From Treponema sp. (GTDB taxonomy: Bacteria; Spirochaetota; Spirochaetia; Treponematales; Treponemataceae), in NCBI GenBank assembly GCA_024689365.1, contig JAILDQ010000212.1:1-35786 (forward strand): a stretch of DNA of 35,786 bases. Reading direction: 5' to 3'. The notes beneath the pieces are model-generated. The model saw only the letters and a list, made by a program, of their open reading frames with translations. It was not told the origin of the DNA and did not search any database. A program made the translations under genes and the position numbers. This document shows, one piece after another, positions 17,324-27,396 of the stretch. Numbering within the stretch: the first letter of the stretch is position 1; the number at the start of each line of letters is the position of its first letter.

Positions 17324-18738
17324 TTTATTGCCGCCAAATTTTCTTTTCTAATCCAGCCGCCGTTTTCGTTGTAAACGATGTAATACCAATCTTTGACTTC
17401 TTCTTTTATGAGGACGCGGCTTCCTCCGCTTACCGCGGTTTTTGTCATCGCGGACTCTTCAGGAACGGGGCTTATTTCGCCGCCGACAATGATTCCGTGT
17501 TTTTTTATAAGAACGTTCGCGTCTATTGATGTGACAAAAATAAAGGCGATTGCGGCGATTCCCGCCATCGCGGCCTCAAAGCGTTTTTTCAACAAAAATA
17601 AAATTATGCCAAGAGCCGCCAATATTCCAGTCGTTCCAAGCAAAATAAAAAAGATGGGAAGCAAGGGCTCGTTTTCAGATTTCTGCAAGCCTATCTTTTC
17701 TTCAGCCGCGATTCTTTGCGCTCTGATTTTCCTTGCGTTGATAAATGACCTGCGCTCTTGGGAGCGAAGCCTTGCGATTTCGGCGCAGTCAAAGGGCGAT
17801 ATTTCTTTGTCTTGCTGTTCTTTGTTGCCGGACGTTTCTTCCGCCCAAGCGTAGGCGTAAACCGAGTCTTGCTCGCTTGTTTTCATGTCTTGCTTGTCTG
17901 CCTTGCTTTTGTTTTGCGGCGTGATGGTGACCAGGCATTCTGGAGTTGTCAAGTAAATCGAACGGCCTGAATACGCTGTGGCCATCATTCTAATTTCAGG
18001 CAGAGATGTTTGTCCGCTGGCAAACGGCGTCCATTCAAAATCCGCCACGGGAACTTTTTTTGTTGAAAAGTCCGAAGCCCGCTCTGAAGACTTTTCGATG
18101 TTGTAGCGCTTGGTTTCGATGAAGATTGAGTCTTTTGGAATGCTCCATGCGAATTGCTGCGCTTGAATCGCGTATTGCAAGTAAAGCGTGAAGCGTGCCG
18201 TTTTATTGCTTTCCAATGAAATCGTCGGAATCTTTTTTGTCTCTTCGCCGATGACTTCTCCGCTGTCAAAAACCAAAGTCATGCGGGGCAAAATCGTGCG
18301 CGGGTTTTCGTAAACCTCGACTGTTTTAAAATTGATTGAATAGCGGCGGCCTTTTACATAAATGATGAGAGGCGGCAAGGTGAGCGAGCCGGTTTTTCTA
18401 AAGGTGAACCAAAGGTCGATTTCCGCGCCCATGCTTCCGTCTTGCGAAAAATAATCTCCTCTTTTTGAAGAGTTGAAAACAATTCCTTCCGGAAAATTTG
18501 GAAGCTCGGTCTGAACGTCGCTTGGCAAAATGTTTGGAATCTTAAGAATGAACTGCGCTTCCTTGTTTGTGAAAAAAATGTCGTCCTTTGGAAGAATCAT
18601 CAATTTTTCAGCGTCATCTCTTGTAAAGGAATTTTTTTGCTCCGCTTGAGAAAATGAACTGTTGGCGCAAATCAGCCAAAGCGCCGCTAGTAGTCCAAGG
18701 ACGAATCGCTTTTTTGTTCTTTTTGATTGTTTTTCCAT
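17320..18738 (-). CDS. BatD-like protein with C-terminal SH3-like domain
   Basis: Signal peptide, Ig-like/BatD-type repeats, TM segments, C-terminal SGGSRVLIKEEVKDWYYIVYNENGGWIRKENLAAI; position in Bat operon. Confidence 0.7.
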   Translation of the reverse strand: MEKQSKRTKKRFVLGLLAALWLICANSSFSQAEQKNSFTRDDAEKLMILPKDDIFFTNKEAQFILKIPNILPSDVQTELPNFPEGIVFNSSKRGDYFSQDGSMGAEIDLWFTFRKTGSLTLPPLIIYVKGRRYSINFKTVEVYENPRTILPRMTLVFDSGEVIGEETKKIPTISLESNKTARFTLYLQYAIQAQQFAWSIPKDSIFIETKRYNIEKSSERASDFSTKKVPVADFEWTPFASGQTSLPEIRMMATAYSGRSIYLTTPECLVTITPQNKSKADKQDMKTSEQDSVYAYAWAEETSGNKEQQDKEISPFDCAEIARLRSQERRSFINARKIRAQRIAAEEKIGLQKSENEPLLPIFFILLGTTGILAALGIILFLLKKRFEAAMAGIAAIAFIFVTSIDANVLIKKHGIIVGGEISPVPEESAMTKTAVSGGSRVLIKEEVKDWYYIVYNENGGWIRKENLAAIK

Positions 18739-20315
18739 TGTTGTTGGTCTTTCTCCCGAATTCTATTAAAGACAGATTTTTGCAAGTCTGATTCTTCTTG
18801 CGACATTTCGTCCGCGCCAATCATTTGCCTTTCGCTTTCATGGGCCCGTTGAACTTGCTGGCTTCTTGAAAGCTCTAGGTTGACCTTTGCCTTTACGTTT
18901 GTTGGGTCTATCAAAAGCGCGTTCTTAAAAAGCTCCACGGCCTTTTTGTAGTCGCCTTCGCGCTGGGCGATTATTCCTGAATTGTAAAAAGAAGCGAAGC
19001 GGATTTTATCTGGCGCGTTTCCCGACAAAGCGTTGATTTTTTCCATCGCCGCCTTGTTTTCGTTTTGCATCAAGTAAGTCGCTGAAAGTCCGTAAAGGGC
19101 GTATTGCTTTATCAATTGATTGTCGTTGGCTTCTGCGTCCGTAAGGCATTGTGAAAAGCCTGCCACCGCTTCGGTGTATTTTTTTTGGTTCCAGTTCCAA
19201 ACCGCGCCCAAGATTTTTTTTGACTCGTTGAATTCGTTTGAGCATGAAACAAAGTTCATCGCAATCAGAGAAATCGCGAGGGCTTCTTTAGCGCCCTTTA
19301 AAGAAAATTCGCTTGCAAAAAAGCTTAGGGCAAAAAGAATGATTCCGAGCGTTATGAACAGCTTGTGGTGGTCGACTGTTTGGACTTCATACGCCATTGT
19401 CGTGGAATCTCCGTCTCCTGAAAAGGCGCTTGTCGTTGAAAGAATTTTTCGGGCGGAACCAATTTCAGTCGCGTCGACGAATTTCACCGAAGCGCTTTTT
19501 ATGAATCTAAAGCCTTGTCCGCCCAAATTCTTTTTGTTCGCCTCGTTAACGGCTTCCTTGATTTTTTGCGAGCGCAAGGCGGTCTTTACAGGAGTCTTTC
19601 CGTCGCCGGAAATTATTTCAATTTCCCGCTCTTCGCCAAAGCCGATAATGACTACGTTCGCGCCTCTTCTCAAGGCTGAGCGCAAGGCGTTCTGCAAGGA
19701 GTTGTCGGTTTCTTCGCCGTCGGTGAAAAGCCAAATTACCGGCGCCTTTGAAATTGTTTGCGGAAAAGATTTTAGAGCCTCGTTGATTCCTTCGCCCAAG
19801 CCGCTTCCTGCGGAAGTCATCATTTTGGGCGAAAGGTTTCGCAAGAGCGCCCGTATGCTTTCGTTGTCTTCTGTCAAGGGAACCGCAATCGCCGCTCCGC
19901 CTTTTGCCAAAACGGCGCTGGATGGGATGCCTTCCGTTTTGTCGAGCAAGTTTGACGCGAATGACGCGGCGGCTTCCAGGCGCGTCAAATTGTTTGGACA
20001 GTCCCTTGCCGTCATGCTGTAAGAAATGTCAAAAACGTATGCAATCGCGTTTCCGTTTTTTTGCGTTGGCGTTGAAACTGTTTCCCAAGAAAAGCCCGCA
20101 AGCGCAAAAATCATCATGCACCAGGCGGACACTCTTAAAACTATTCTGGTTATGACGCGCTTTTTAATGTTTATGAATTCCTGCGACCTTCTTCTTTTGC
20201 TGCTTTTGTAAAGCGCCGTAAAAGTTTTTTTGTAAATGAAGGCGCAATAAATCAAGGCTGGAATGATGAATGGAATTCCGTATAAAGCCCAAGGGCGTTC
20301 AATGCTAAAATTCAT
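18687..20315 (-). CDS. BatB/BatC-like fusion: VWA domain plus TPR repeats
   Basis: VFDISYSMTARDCPNNLTRLEAA MIDAS, VIWLFTDGEETDN; C-terminal TPRs (AVELFKNALLIDPTNVKAKVNLELS). Confidence 0.85.
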   Translation of the reverse strand: MNFSIERPWALYGIPFIIPALIYCAFIYKKTFTALYKSSKRRRSQEFINIKKRVITRIVLRVSAWCMMIFALAGFSWETVSTPTQKNGNAIAYVFDISYSMTARDCPNNLTRLEAAASFASNLLDKTEGIPSSAVLAKGGAAIAVPLTEDNESIRALLRNLSPKMMTSAGSGLGEGINEALKSFPQTISKAPVIWLFTDGEETDNSLQNALRSALRRGANVVIIGFGEEREIEIISGDGKTPVKTALRSQKIKEAVNEANKKNLGGQGFRFIKSASVKFVDATEIGSARKILSTTSAFSGDGDSTTMAYEVQTVDHHKLFITLGIILFALSFFASEFSLKGAKEALAISLIAMNFVSCSNEFNESKKILGAVWNWNQKKYTEAVAGFSQCLTDAEANDNQLIKQYALYGLSATYLMQNENKAAMEKINALSGNAPDKIRFASFYNSGIIAQREGDYKKAVELFKNALLIDPTNVKAKVNLELSRSQQVQRAHESERQMIGADEMSQEESDLQKSVFNRIREKDQQQWKNNQKEQKSDSSLDY

Positions 20316-21316
20316 ACAAACTCCTTAAGCAAAAATCTTCTTATTAACCAAGCCAATGTAAAGGCAATTACAGCGGCCAAAAGAAATTCGTCGTAATAAA
20401 AGGTGTTGACGTTTCTAAGATAATAGTTTTGGGCGACGGTTTGCCTTTTTGTTATTGCGGATAGGGCGACGGAAAAAGCCTGAATGTTTTCCACTCCGTA
20501 GTAGCGGCCGCCAGAACCAAGCGCTAGTTTTTCCAAGGGAGCGCTGTCGAACGTGGAATCCAAGTAGCCCGTGTATTCTTTTCCTGTGTATGGATCTTTG
20601 TAGTCAAGAGGAACTGAACCTCGGGTTCCTATTCCAACCGCGTATATGATGATTTTATTTTCAATTGCAAGCCGGGCCGCGGTTTCTGGATGAATCTCTC
20701 CGGCATTGTTCTCGCCGTCTGTGATTAAAATTATGCACTTGCTTGGAGCCTTTGAATTTGAAAGGTGGAAGATTGCTGAACTCAATCCTGTTCCAATCGC
20801 GGTTCCTTCTCCCAACTCTCCAAGCTTGAGGGACATCAAGCGGCTTTTGAAAAATTCCAAGTCCGATGTCGGCGGCACAAGAAGAGCGGCTTCGTTTCCC
20901 ATCGCCACAAGGCCGTATTCCGCGCCTGTGTTGTTTTGAACCAAAGTTTGGGCCGCTTGCCTAGCCGCGTCAATTCTAAGCATTCCTCCGATGTCTCGGG
21001 CGGCCATTGAAGGGCTTGTGTCCACAACAAAAACGATGTCGGTTCCCCTGGTTGTGTAGACCCTTTCTTGCGTGTGCGCGACGGGGTCGGCAAATGCGAT
21101 TACGATGAATAAAAACGCCGTAAAGACCAAAATCGCCGAAAATGCCGACGTGAAATTCAAGAGCTTGTCGTTCCAAGAAAAAACGAAGCCGTCCCAGTCG
21201 GCGAAAGTAATCGGAAAGCTTATGCGCTGCAACAAGCCGATTTTTCTAAACACAAAAAAAACGGGAATCGCCAATAAAAGGAAAAAGGCGGCTGGATTCA
21301 TAAAGCTAAAGGACAT
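20312..21316 (-). CDS. BatA-like VWA-domain membrane protein
   Basis: DIVFVVDTSPSMAARD MIDAS, CIILITDGENNAGE, N- and C-terminal TM; ATGA overlap with the downstream gene. Confidence 0.87.
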   Translation of the reverse strand: MSFSFMNPAAFFLLLAIPVFFVFRKIGLLQRISFPITFADWDGFVFSWNDKLLNFTSAFSAILVFTAFLFIVIAFADPVAHTQERVYTTRGTDIVFVVDTSPSMAARDIGGMLRIDAARQAAQTLVQNNTGAEYGLVAMGNEAALLVPPTSDLEFFKSRLMSLKLGELGEGTAIGTGLSSAIFHLSNSKAPSKCIILITDGENNAGEIHPETAARLAIENKIIIYAVGIGTRGSVPLDYKDPYTGKEYTGYLDSTFDSAPLEKLALGSGGRYYGVENIQAFSVALSAITKRQTVAQNYYLRNVNTFYYDEFLLAAVIAFTLAWLIRRFLLKEFV

Positions 21317-22382
21317 TCAATTCCTCCTCGGACTCTCCGTCGCTTTCAAAAACTGCGATTGCCTTTAAAACCATGTCGCTCAACGACTTTCGTTCCGCCG
21401 CCGCGAGCTTGGCTTGGTGTTCGGCTGGAGGATACAATTGGGATTCAATCGAATCGTGCGCGTATCTTATGTAGTCTGTTCTGATGAACATTGAGGTCAA
21501 ATCTTCCACGCTGTTGTCGATTACCGGCGGAATTTCGCCAAGACAAATTTTCATGAAGGCTTCCCTGATTCCTCTGGCGGATGCGGAAGCGAAGGGGTAG
21601 TTGAATCTAAAGGCCAAGTAAGTTCTTGTGATGTTTTGCATGGCCGCGCAAAATTCTATGTCGTTGAGCTTTTTGTTTTTTAGAAGCTTTTTTATTTTCT
21701 TTACTGCGATTGCTGAATTGCGCCTGTAGGCGCGCGAAATCTTCATATGGTTGAACCAGCGCCTGATGTCGCCAAATTTTATCAAGGCCCTTAAAAGCAA
21801 GGCAAAGAAAATTATGGCGCCCAAAACAATCGCGAAAATAACGTAAGTGGTTCCTGGAATTATGAAGGGCGGCGACGGCGGCTGCATTTCGCGCAAGTTC
21901 GTCTTTTCTACAATTGATTTTATTTCTATCGGGTCGAACAATATCGAATAAGAAATGTTTTTGTTTTTGTCCTTTTCGTTGAGGTTTAAAACCGAGAACA
22001 AGTCGAAGGGCGGAAACTCAATTGTTCCGGAGCGCCAAGGAATGAAATGAACGCTTATGACGTATTCCATATCGTTGCGGGTAAAATACGCCTTTTTAAT
22101 CGTTATGGAGTCGTAGAGTTTTCTAAAGGGAAATTTTGCGGCGTTGATTTCCTCTTCCATGACCAATTCGGCGTTTGGAAAAAAGTCAACGGCGCTTCTG
22201 AATGAATAGCGCAGTTCCGCCTCGTCGCCTACATAAACTTCCAGCGGCAAGAGAGTCTGCGACAATTCCGAAGCGTTCGCCGAAACCGTGTCAGGCATGT
22301 TTTGGGCAAAGGCAGCGGCAAGGCTCGCAAGCGCAAAAGCGAAAAGACTTTTTTTCAGGCTTTTTTTCAGGCTTTTTTTCAT
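21306..22382 (-). CDS. Bat-operon secreted/membrane protein of unknown function
   Basis: Start at ATG 22382 (MKKSLKKSLKKSLFAFALASLAAAFAQ) preferred: signal peptide and ATGA overlap with the upstream stop at 22379. Confidence 0.7.
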   Translation of the reverse strand: MKKSLKKSLKKSLFAFALASLAAAFAQNMPDTVSANASELSQTLLPLEVYVGDEAELRYSFRSAVDFFPNAELVMEEEINAAKFPFRKLYDSITIKKAYFTRNDMEYVISVHFIPWRSGTIEFPPFDLFSVLNLNEKDKNKNISYSILFDPIEIKSIVEKTNLREMQPPSPPFIIPGTTYVIFAIVLGAIIFFALLLRALIKFGDIRRWFNHMKISRAYRRNSAIAVKKIKKLLKNKKLNDIEFCAAMQNITRTYLAFRFNYPFASASARGIREAFMKICLGEIPPVIDNSVEDLTSMFIRTDYIRYAHDSIESQLYPPAEHQAKLAAAERKSLSDMVLKAIAVFESDGESEEELNVL

Positions 22383-23269
22383 GCGATTTCCCTCTGAGAA
22401 AAGAAGGTTAAAAGCGCGCTCAAAGAGTCTTCGCTGGTTGAGATTGAAAGCGGAATTCCTCCGCGGCGCAAAACGCTGTCGGTCCATCGTTTGCTTCTCA
22501 TCGCGGCGTCTTCCCGCCATTCGCTTCTAAATGTTTTTGACATTGTAGGGAAAAGGCGGCGTATTCCTCTTTCGGGGTCTCTTACCATAACGGAACCGAT
22601 TTCCGGAAGGGAAGAGTCTATGCTGTCTGTGATTCTGACCGCTACAACGTCGTGACGCGCGGCAAGGTGGGCAAAGGAATCTTCCCAGCCGCCAGCCCTA
22701 AAGTCGGACAATACAAAAACCAACGAGCGTTTCTTTAGCAATTTTCCGGCTCCGCTAAGTGAAGCCGCAAGCGCCGTTCCTTTTGAGCGATCGGGCATTT
22801 CGTCAAGGCGCGATAGCAAGAGCAAAGTCTGGTTGGCCGAGCTTTTGGGCTTGATTGCAAATTCTATTTGTCCGGAAAAAAGAACCGCGCCGACTGGATT
22901 GGAATTTCGTTCGGCGCTAAAGGTCAATAAGGCCGCGATTTCCGTGGCGCTTTCCAAGCGGGTTTTGCTTTTTGAGCCTTCTTGCATCGAAACAGAGCGG
23001 TCCACGATTAAAAAGATTTGCAGCTCGCGCTCTTCTTCAAAAATCTTTACAAAGGGCTTCGCGCTGCGGGCGGTGACATTCCAGTCAATCGTTCTTACGT
23101 CGTCGCCGCGCAAGTATTCCCGGACGCCGGCAAATTCAATGCCTTGTCCGTGATACAAAGAGCGGAAGGCTCCGTTTTGCATCGCAGAGGCTAGAGAAGT
23201 TGTTGTGATTCTAAGCGCCGCGGCCCTTTTGATTAAAGACTCGCGGTCTGTAAGCAATTTTTCCGCCAT
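22379..23269 (-). CDS. DUF58 domain-containing protein
   Basis: GIEFAGVREYLRGDDVRTIDWNVTARSAKPFVKIFEEERELQIFLIVDRSVSM. Confidence 0.93.
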   Translation of the reverse strand: MAEKLLTDRESLIKRAAALRITTTSLASAMQNGAFRSLYHGQGIEFAGVREYLRGDDVRTIDWNVTARSAKPFVKIFEEERELQIFLIVDRSVSMQEGSKSKTRLESATEIAALLTFSAERNSNPVGAVLFSGQIEFAIKPKSSANQTLLLLSRLDEMPDRSKGTALAASLSGAGKLLKKRSLVFVLSDFRAGGWEDSFAHLAARHDVVAVRITDSIDSSLPEIGSVMVRDPERGIRRLFPTMSKTFRSEWREDAAMRSKRWTDSVLRRGGIPLSISTSEDSLSALLTFFSQREIA

Positions 23270-23284
23270 TTTCAGTCCAAGTTA

Positions 23285-24277
23285 TTACGGAAGCGGAGTC
23301 AATTCCAAAATCTTTTCTATAATGTCGTCCGCGGTAACGTTTGACGCGGCCGCTTCGTATGACAAAACCAAACGGTGCCTTAAGACGTTTTTAGCCACGG
23401 CCTTGATGTCGTCTGGCAAAACAAAGGAACGGCCGCTAAAGAGGGCCTGGACTTTGGCGCATTGAAGCAAGGCGATTCCCGCTCGCGGCGAGGCTCCGTA
23501 GCTTATGTATTTTGAAATGTCGTTTTTGCCTATGGCCATTGAATTTGCGGGGCGGGTGACGTTCACGATCGAAACGATGTATTCAATCACTTTTTCGTCG
23601 CAAACGATTCGTTCCAAAAGGCTTCTGCATTTTTTAAGCGTTTGTTGGCTGAAAACCTTGTTGACAGGAACCAAGGCCGCGTTGCCGCAAGTTTTTACGA
23701 TTTCAATCTCTTCGGAAACCGTCGGGTAGGGAACCACGATTTTCATCAAAAAGCGGTCCAATTCGGCTTCCGGCAAATTGTAAGTTCCTTCTTGCTCAAT
23801 CGGGTTTTGGGTCGCCAATACAAAGAAGGGGTCGGGCAGCTTGTAAGTCGTGTCGCCAATCGTAACTTGGCGCTCCGCCATGGATTCCAGCAAGGCGCTC
23901 TGGACTTTTGCCGGCGCTCGGTTTATTTCGTCCGCGAAAACGACGTTTGTAAAAACCGGTCCCTTGTGAACGCTAAAACGCCCGGAATTTTGTTCGTAAA
24001 TCAAAGTTCCGGTCAAGTCGGCGGGAAGCAAGTCTGGCGTAAACTGAATGCGCTTGAAGTCCAAGCCTGAAAGCTCGGCGAACGTTCTTACCGCCAAAGT
24101 TTTCGCAAGGCCAGGAACGCCTTCGAGCAATACGTGGCCGCCTGCGACCATGGCCATAAGAATTCCGTCAATGACTTGGTTTTGGCCAACCAAACGCTTG
24201 GCGGCCTCTTCGCGGCAATTTTCAGCAATTTCGCGGCATTCTTTTAGATCCGCTTCGTTGATTTCCATTTTTTCCAT
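23285..24277 (-). CDS. MoxR-family AAA+ ATPase
   Basis: GGHVLLEGVPGLAKTLAVRTFAE, FADEINRAPAKVQSALLESMAERQVTIG, LATQNPIEQEGTYNLPEAELDRFLMK. Confidence 0.95.
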   Translation of the reverse strand: MEKMEINEADLKECREIAENCREEAAKRLVGQNQVIDGILMAMVAGGHVLLEGVPGLAKTLAVRTFAELSGLDFKRIQFTPDLLPADLTGTLIYEQNSGRFSVHKGPVFTNVVFADEINRAPAKVQSALLESMAERQVTIGDTTYKLPDPFFVLATQNPIEQEGTYNLPEAELDRFLMKIVVPYPTVSEEIEIVKTCGNAALVPVNKVFSQQTLKKCRSLLERIVCDEKVIEYIVSIVNVTRPANSMAIGKNDISKYISYGASPRAGIALLQCAKVQALFSGRSFVLPDDIKAVAKNVLRHRLVLSYEAAASNVTADDIIEKILELTPLP

Positions 24278-24308
24278 AAGGGCAACTCCAGTTAATCGGC
24301 ATATTGAA

Positions 24309-24324
24309 ATGAATATTTATTCAT
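24309..24324. promoter_or_regulatory. inverted repeat ATGAATA-TT-TATTCAT between divergent moxR and aminotransferase genes
   Basis: Perfect 7-bp arms, 2-nt centre; possible operator, function unproven. Confidence 0.35.
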
Positions 24325-24381
24325 ACTTTTTGCATACTTATTCTTGACATTTATGTTGCGTTTAGCGTATTATATTATATC

Positions 24382-25674
24382 ATGTTGAACCCTTTAGCAC
24401 AAGAATTAAATGAAATTTTAAAGAACACAAGCGCGGCTTCCTTGTTCTCGGATTTTGGCGAGCGGATTTATTTTCCGAACGGAATCATTGCCCAAAGCGG
24501 CGAGGCCAAGAAATTTGGCTACACCGCGAACGGAACTATCGGAACGACGATAATTGACGGAAGACCCGCCATGTTGGACGCGATCCACAGGCACGTTCCG
24601 GAATTTTCCAGCTCCTCTTTGGTCGGCTACGCTCCGACTGCGGGAAATCCTGAATTGCGCGAAGCCTGGCGCCAGGACATGATTAGAAAAAATCCTTCGC
24701 TTGAAGACAAAGACTTCTCCCAGCCGGTTTTGGTTCCCGGCTTGACCGCGGGAATTTCTTACGTGGCCGACTTGTTCTTGGATTCAACAAAGGCTCTTTT
24801 GGCGGCCGACCCAAGTTGGGACAATTACGCCTTGATTGCGGAAGCCCGACGCAACGCTCCTTTCCATCAATTCAAGATGTTCAACGATGGAAAATTCGAC
24901 TTTGATTCTTTTGAAAAGGCTCTTAGAAAGGAATGCGAATCCGGCAGCGCCCGCCTTTTGCTCAACTTTCCTCAAAATCCTTCAGGATATTCTCCGACCC
25001 GCGAAGAGGCAAAAAAAATCGTCGCCTTGCTAAAGGAACTTGCCGAAAGCGGAAAGAAGATTCTTGCCATAAGCGACGACGCGTATTTTGGCTTGAACTA
25101 CGAGGACTCGATTGAGCCTCAGTCCCTTTTTGCCTACACTTGCGACTTGCATCCGAACATTTTGGCCGTGAAAATTGACGGTCCCACAAAAGAGGATTTT
25201 GTTTGGGGCTTTAGAGCCGGCTTTGTGACTTTTGGCTGCAAGGGCTGGACAAAAGAACAGTATCAAGCTTTGGTCACAAAATTGATGGGAACGATCCGCT
25301 CTTCAGTAAGCTGCTCGTCAACTCCGCCCCAGTCATTCTTGCTAAAAGCGATGACGGAAGAGTCCGATGAATTTGAAGAGCAAAAAATCGAATACAGAAA
25401 CATTCTTGAAAAAAGATACAAGAAAGTCCGCGCTTTTGTCGACAGCCATTCGTCAAAAGTCGTGGAGCCCCTTCCTTTTAATTCAGGCTATTTCATGAGC
25501 TTTGACGTAAAGGGAAAGAACGCCGAGGAATTGCGCCAAAAGCTTTTGCGCGAATACGGAATTGGAACCGTTTCGATTGACAGCCACACTTTGCGCGTTG
25601 CCTTTAGCTCTCTTGAGGCGGAACAAATTGACGAAGTTTATGCGACGATTTACAAAGCTGCGGATGAAATCTAA
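24382..25674 (+). CDS. PLP-dependent class I/II aminotransferase
   Basis: LVGYAPTAGNPELREAW, NFPQNPSGYSPTREEAKKI, AISDDAYFGLNYED; TTGACA and TATTAT elements upstream. Confidence 0.85.
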   Translation: MLNPLAQELNEILKNTSAASLFSDFGERIYFPNGIIAQSGEAKKFGYTANGTIGTTIIDGRPAMLDAIHRHVPEFSSSSLVGYAPTAGNPELREAWRQDMIRKNPSLEDKDFSQPVLVPGLTAGISYVADLFLDSTKALLAADPSWDNYALIAEARRNAPFHQFKMFNDGKFDFDSFEKALRKECESGSARLLLNFPQNPSGYSPTREEAKKIVALLKELAESGKKILAISDDAYFGLNYEDSIEPQSLFAYTCDLHPNILAVKIDGPTKEDFVWGFRAGFVTFGCKGWTKEQYQALVTKLMGTIRSSVSCSSTPPQSFLLKAMTEESDEFEEQKIEYRNILEKRYKKVRAFVDSHSSKVVEPLPFNSGYFMSFDVKGKNAEELRQKLLREYGIGTVSIDSHTLRVAFSSLEAEQIDEVYATIYKAADEI

Positions 25675-26914
25675 TTTGCTCTTTGGCCTTGCCATAGGCC
25701 TTTTGCTTGTTTCCTGCGCTCAAAAAGAAAGCCGCCTTTTGTTGGAGACGAACAACGCGGAATTCGCTTCTTGCGCCGAGCTTTTTAACGCAAGCCAAGA
25801 CGAGGTTAAGGTCATCGTTCACTACAAGGACGAGCTGATTAAAAATTTAGGGGCGGACAAGGATTCTCCGATGCCGGACCTTTTGGCCGGCAGCTACCTT
25901 CAGTCAGGAATCGAAAAAAAATATTTCGCGAACATTTCCTCGTTGATAAAAGAAAAAGGCCCGCTTGACAAAGACGCCTTTTATCCAAGCCTTTTGCAAA
26001 GCGGCCGCCTTAATGAAAAGCAGTTTTTGCTTCCGGTAAGCTTTAATTTGCCGGCGCTTGTTTTTTATTCCGCAAATTCCGAAAGCTTGCAAAACGCCGC
26101 GATGCTTTCCTTTGACGACATAAAGGACTTTTCAAAAAAATTCAACTCGCAAAACAAAGAGGGCGTTTACACTTCTATGGGCTTTGGCCCCCTTTGGTCG
26201 ATGGACTTTTTGTATTTGGTCTTTAAGGACAACGGAGTTTTTTTCAATCCAAACGCCGATTCAATCGTTTACACTGAAAACGCCTTTAACAAAAGCGTTG
26301 AATATGTTCGCGACTGGATAGAAGAAATTAACGGCGGCGCAAAAAACGAACAAGACTTTGCCTTTAAGTATTTGTACATGCCCTTTTACAATCAGGCGCA
26401 GAGCGGCCGCTGCCTTTTTTCATACGCTTCGAGCAGGCAAATATTGTCGCTTTCAAAAGACCAAATTCAAAGTTTGGATTTCCGCTGGATTTGCAACAAC
26501 AATAAAATTCAAATTGAAGACGACTATGTAAGCATTGGAATTTTGGCCAAGAGCAAAAACAAAGCGGCCGCAAAAAAATTCATCGTTTGGCTTATGGGCG
26601 AATATTCACAAAAGCAAATATTGGACAGAAAGGCACAAATGAATCTTTCTACCGATGCCTTTGGAATTGCCGGCGGCTTTTCTTCTCTGCAAAACGTTAC
26701 AGAGCGCCTCTTTCCGCTTTACTACCGCTTTTTGCTTTCCAACACGCCGGTGGCCGACCGCTTGAGCGCGCCGCAAAATTTTCCGAGCGATTGGGCAAAG
26801 ATAAAGGAAATTGCGGTTGAGCCTTTTATTTTGGATTCTTGTTCCAGAGACGATGAAAAAATTAAAAGCTTAAACGAACGTTACGCGGATTTCTTGGCTT
26901 CCCAGGAAAAGTAA
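25664..26914 (+). CDS. extracellular solute-binding lipoprotein (sugar-ABC type)
   Basis: MKSNLLFGLAIGLLLVSCAQKES lipobox; KKFIVWLMGEYSQKQIL late motif; overlaps aminotransferase stop by 11 nt. Confidence 0.75.
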   Translation: MKSNLLFGLAIGLLLVSCAQKESRLLLETNNAEFASCAELFNASQDEVKVIVHYKDELIKNLGADKDSPMPDLLAGSYLQSGIEKKYFANISSLIKEKGPLDKDAFYPSLLQSGRLNEKQFLLPVSFNLPALVFYSANSESLQNAAMLSFDDIKDFSKKFNSQNKEGVYTSMGFGPLWSMDFLYLVFKDNGVFFNPNADSIVYTENAFNKSVEYVRDWIEEINGGAKNEQDFAFKYLYMPFYNQAQSGRCLFSYASSRQILSLSKDQIQSLDFRWICNNNKIQIEDDYVSIGILAKSKNKAAAKKFIVWLMGEYSQKQILDRKAQMNLSTDAFGIAGGFSSLQNVTERLFPLYYRFLLSNTPVADRLSAPQNFPSDWAKIKEIAVEPFILDSCSRDDEKIKSLNERYADFLASQEK

Positions 26915-26916
26915 AA

Positions 26917-27303
26917 TCAGGCTTGAATTGAAAGGAGCGCTCCGGCTTCGGGCTTTGCTCCGTTCAGCATGAATTGGGCTTGGCTTGCTTGAACCGCTTG
27001 GGCGATTTGCTTTTGATAGTTTTGAATCAAAGCGTCGGCTTGCGCTTCGGTGATTTTTACGTTTTTTGACGGCGTGTTTTGAACGCCCTTTATTCTGCTT
27101 AAATTTTCAATCAAAGAATTTAAAATCTGAATCTTGGAAATGGAAACGCCGCTTTGTCCTTTTGGCGCCGCTATTCCGGAAATGTGATTGAACTGAGCGT
27201 AAATTACAGCGGACGGGCTTACAGGCACAAAGAGTTTTCCGCTTGCTCCGCTTGACGAGACGTGGTAAGTGTATGGGTTCAAATTTGTAATATTTGAAAT
27301 CAT
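26917..27303 (-). CDS. conserved-looking hypothetical protein, 128 aa
   Basis: Long ORF with good composition, converging on the lipoprotein gene with a 2-bp gap. Confidence 0.65.
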   Translation of the reverse strand: MISNITNLNPYTYHVSSSGASGKLFVPVSPSAVIYAQFNHISGIAAPKGQSGVSISKIQILNSLIENLSRIKGVQNTPSKNVKITEAQADALIQNYQKQIAQAVQASQAQFMLNGAKPEAGALLSIQA

Positions 27304-27364
27304 CTTTTTTCGCTCCGTTTAAATTATCGGAAAACGAAAAAAAAACTTTATAGGCGTGACTTTA

Positions 27365-27396
27365 AATAAAAAAAAGGCTCGAGCTTGTCGAGCCTT
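27365..27396 (-). terminator. intrinsic terminator, minus strand
   Basis: AAGGCTCGA GCTTG TCGAGCCTT hairpin; T run on the minus strand. Confidence 0.85.

Noticed and set aside
19120-20022. 300-aa plus-strand ORF opposite the BatB/BatC-like gene
   Set aside because: Antisense shadow of a well-supported VWA-TPR coding sequence.
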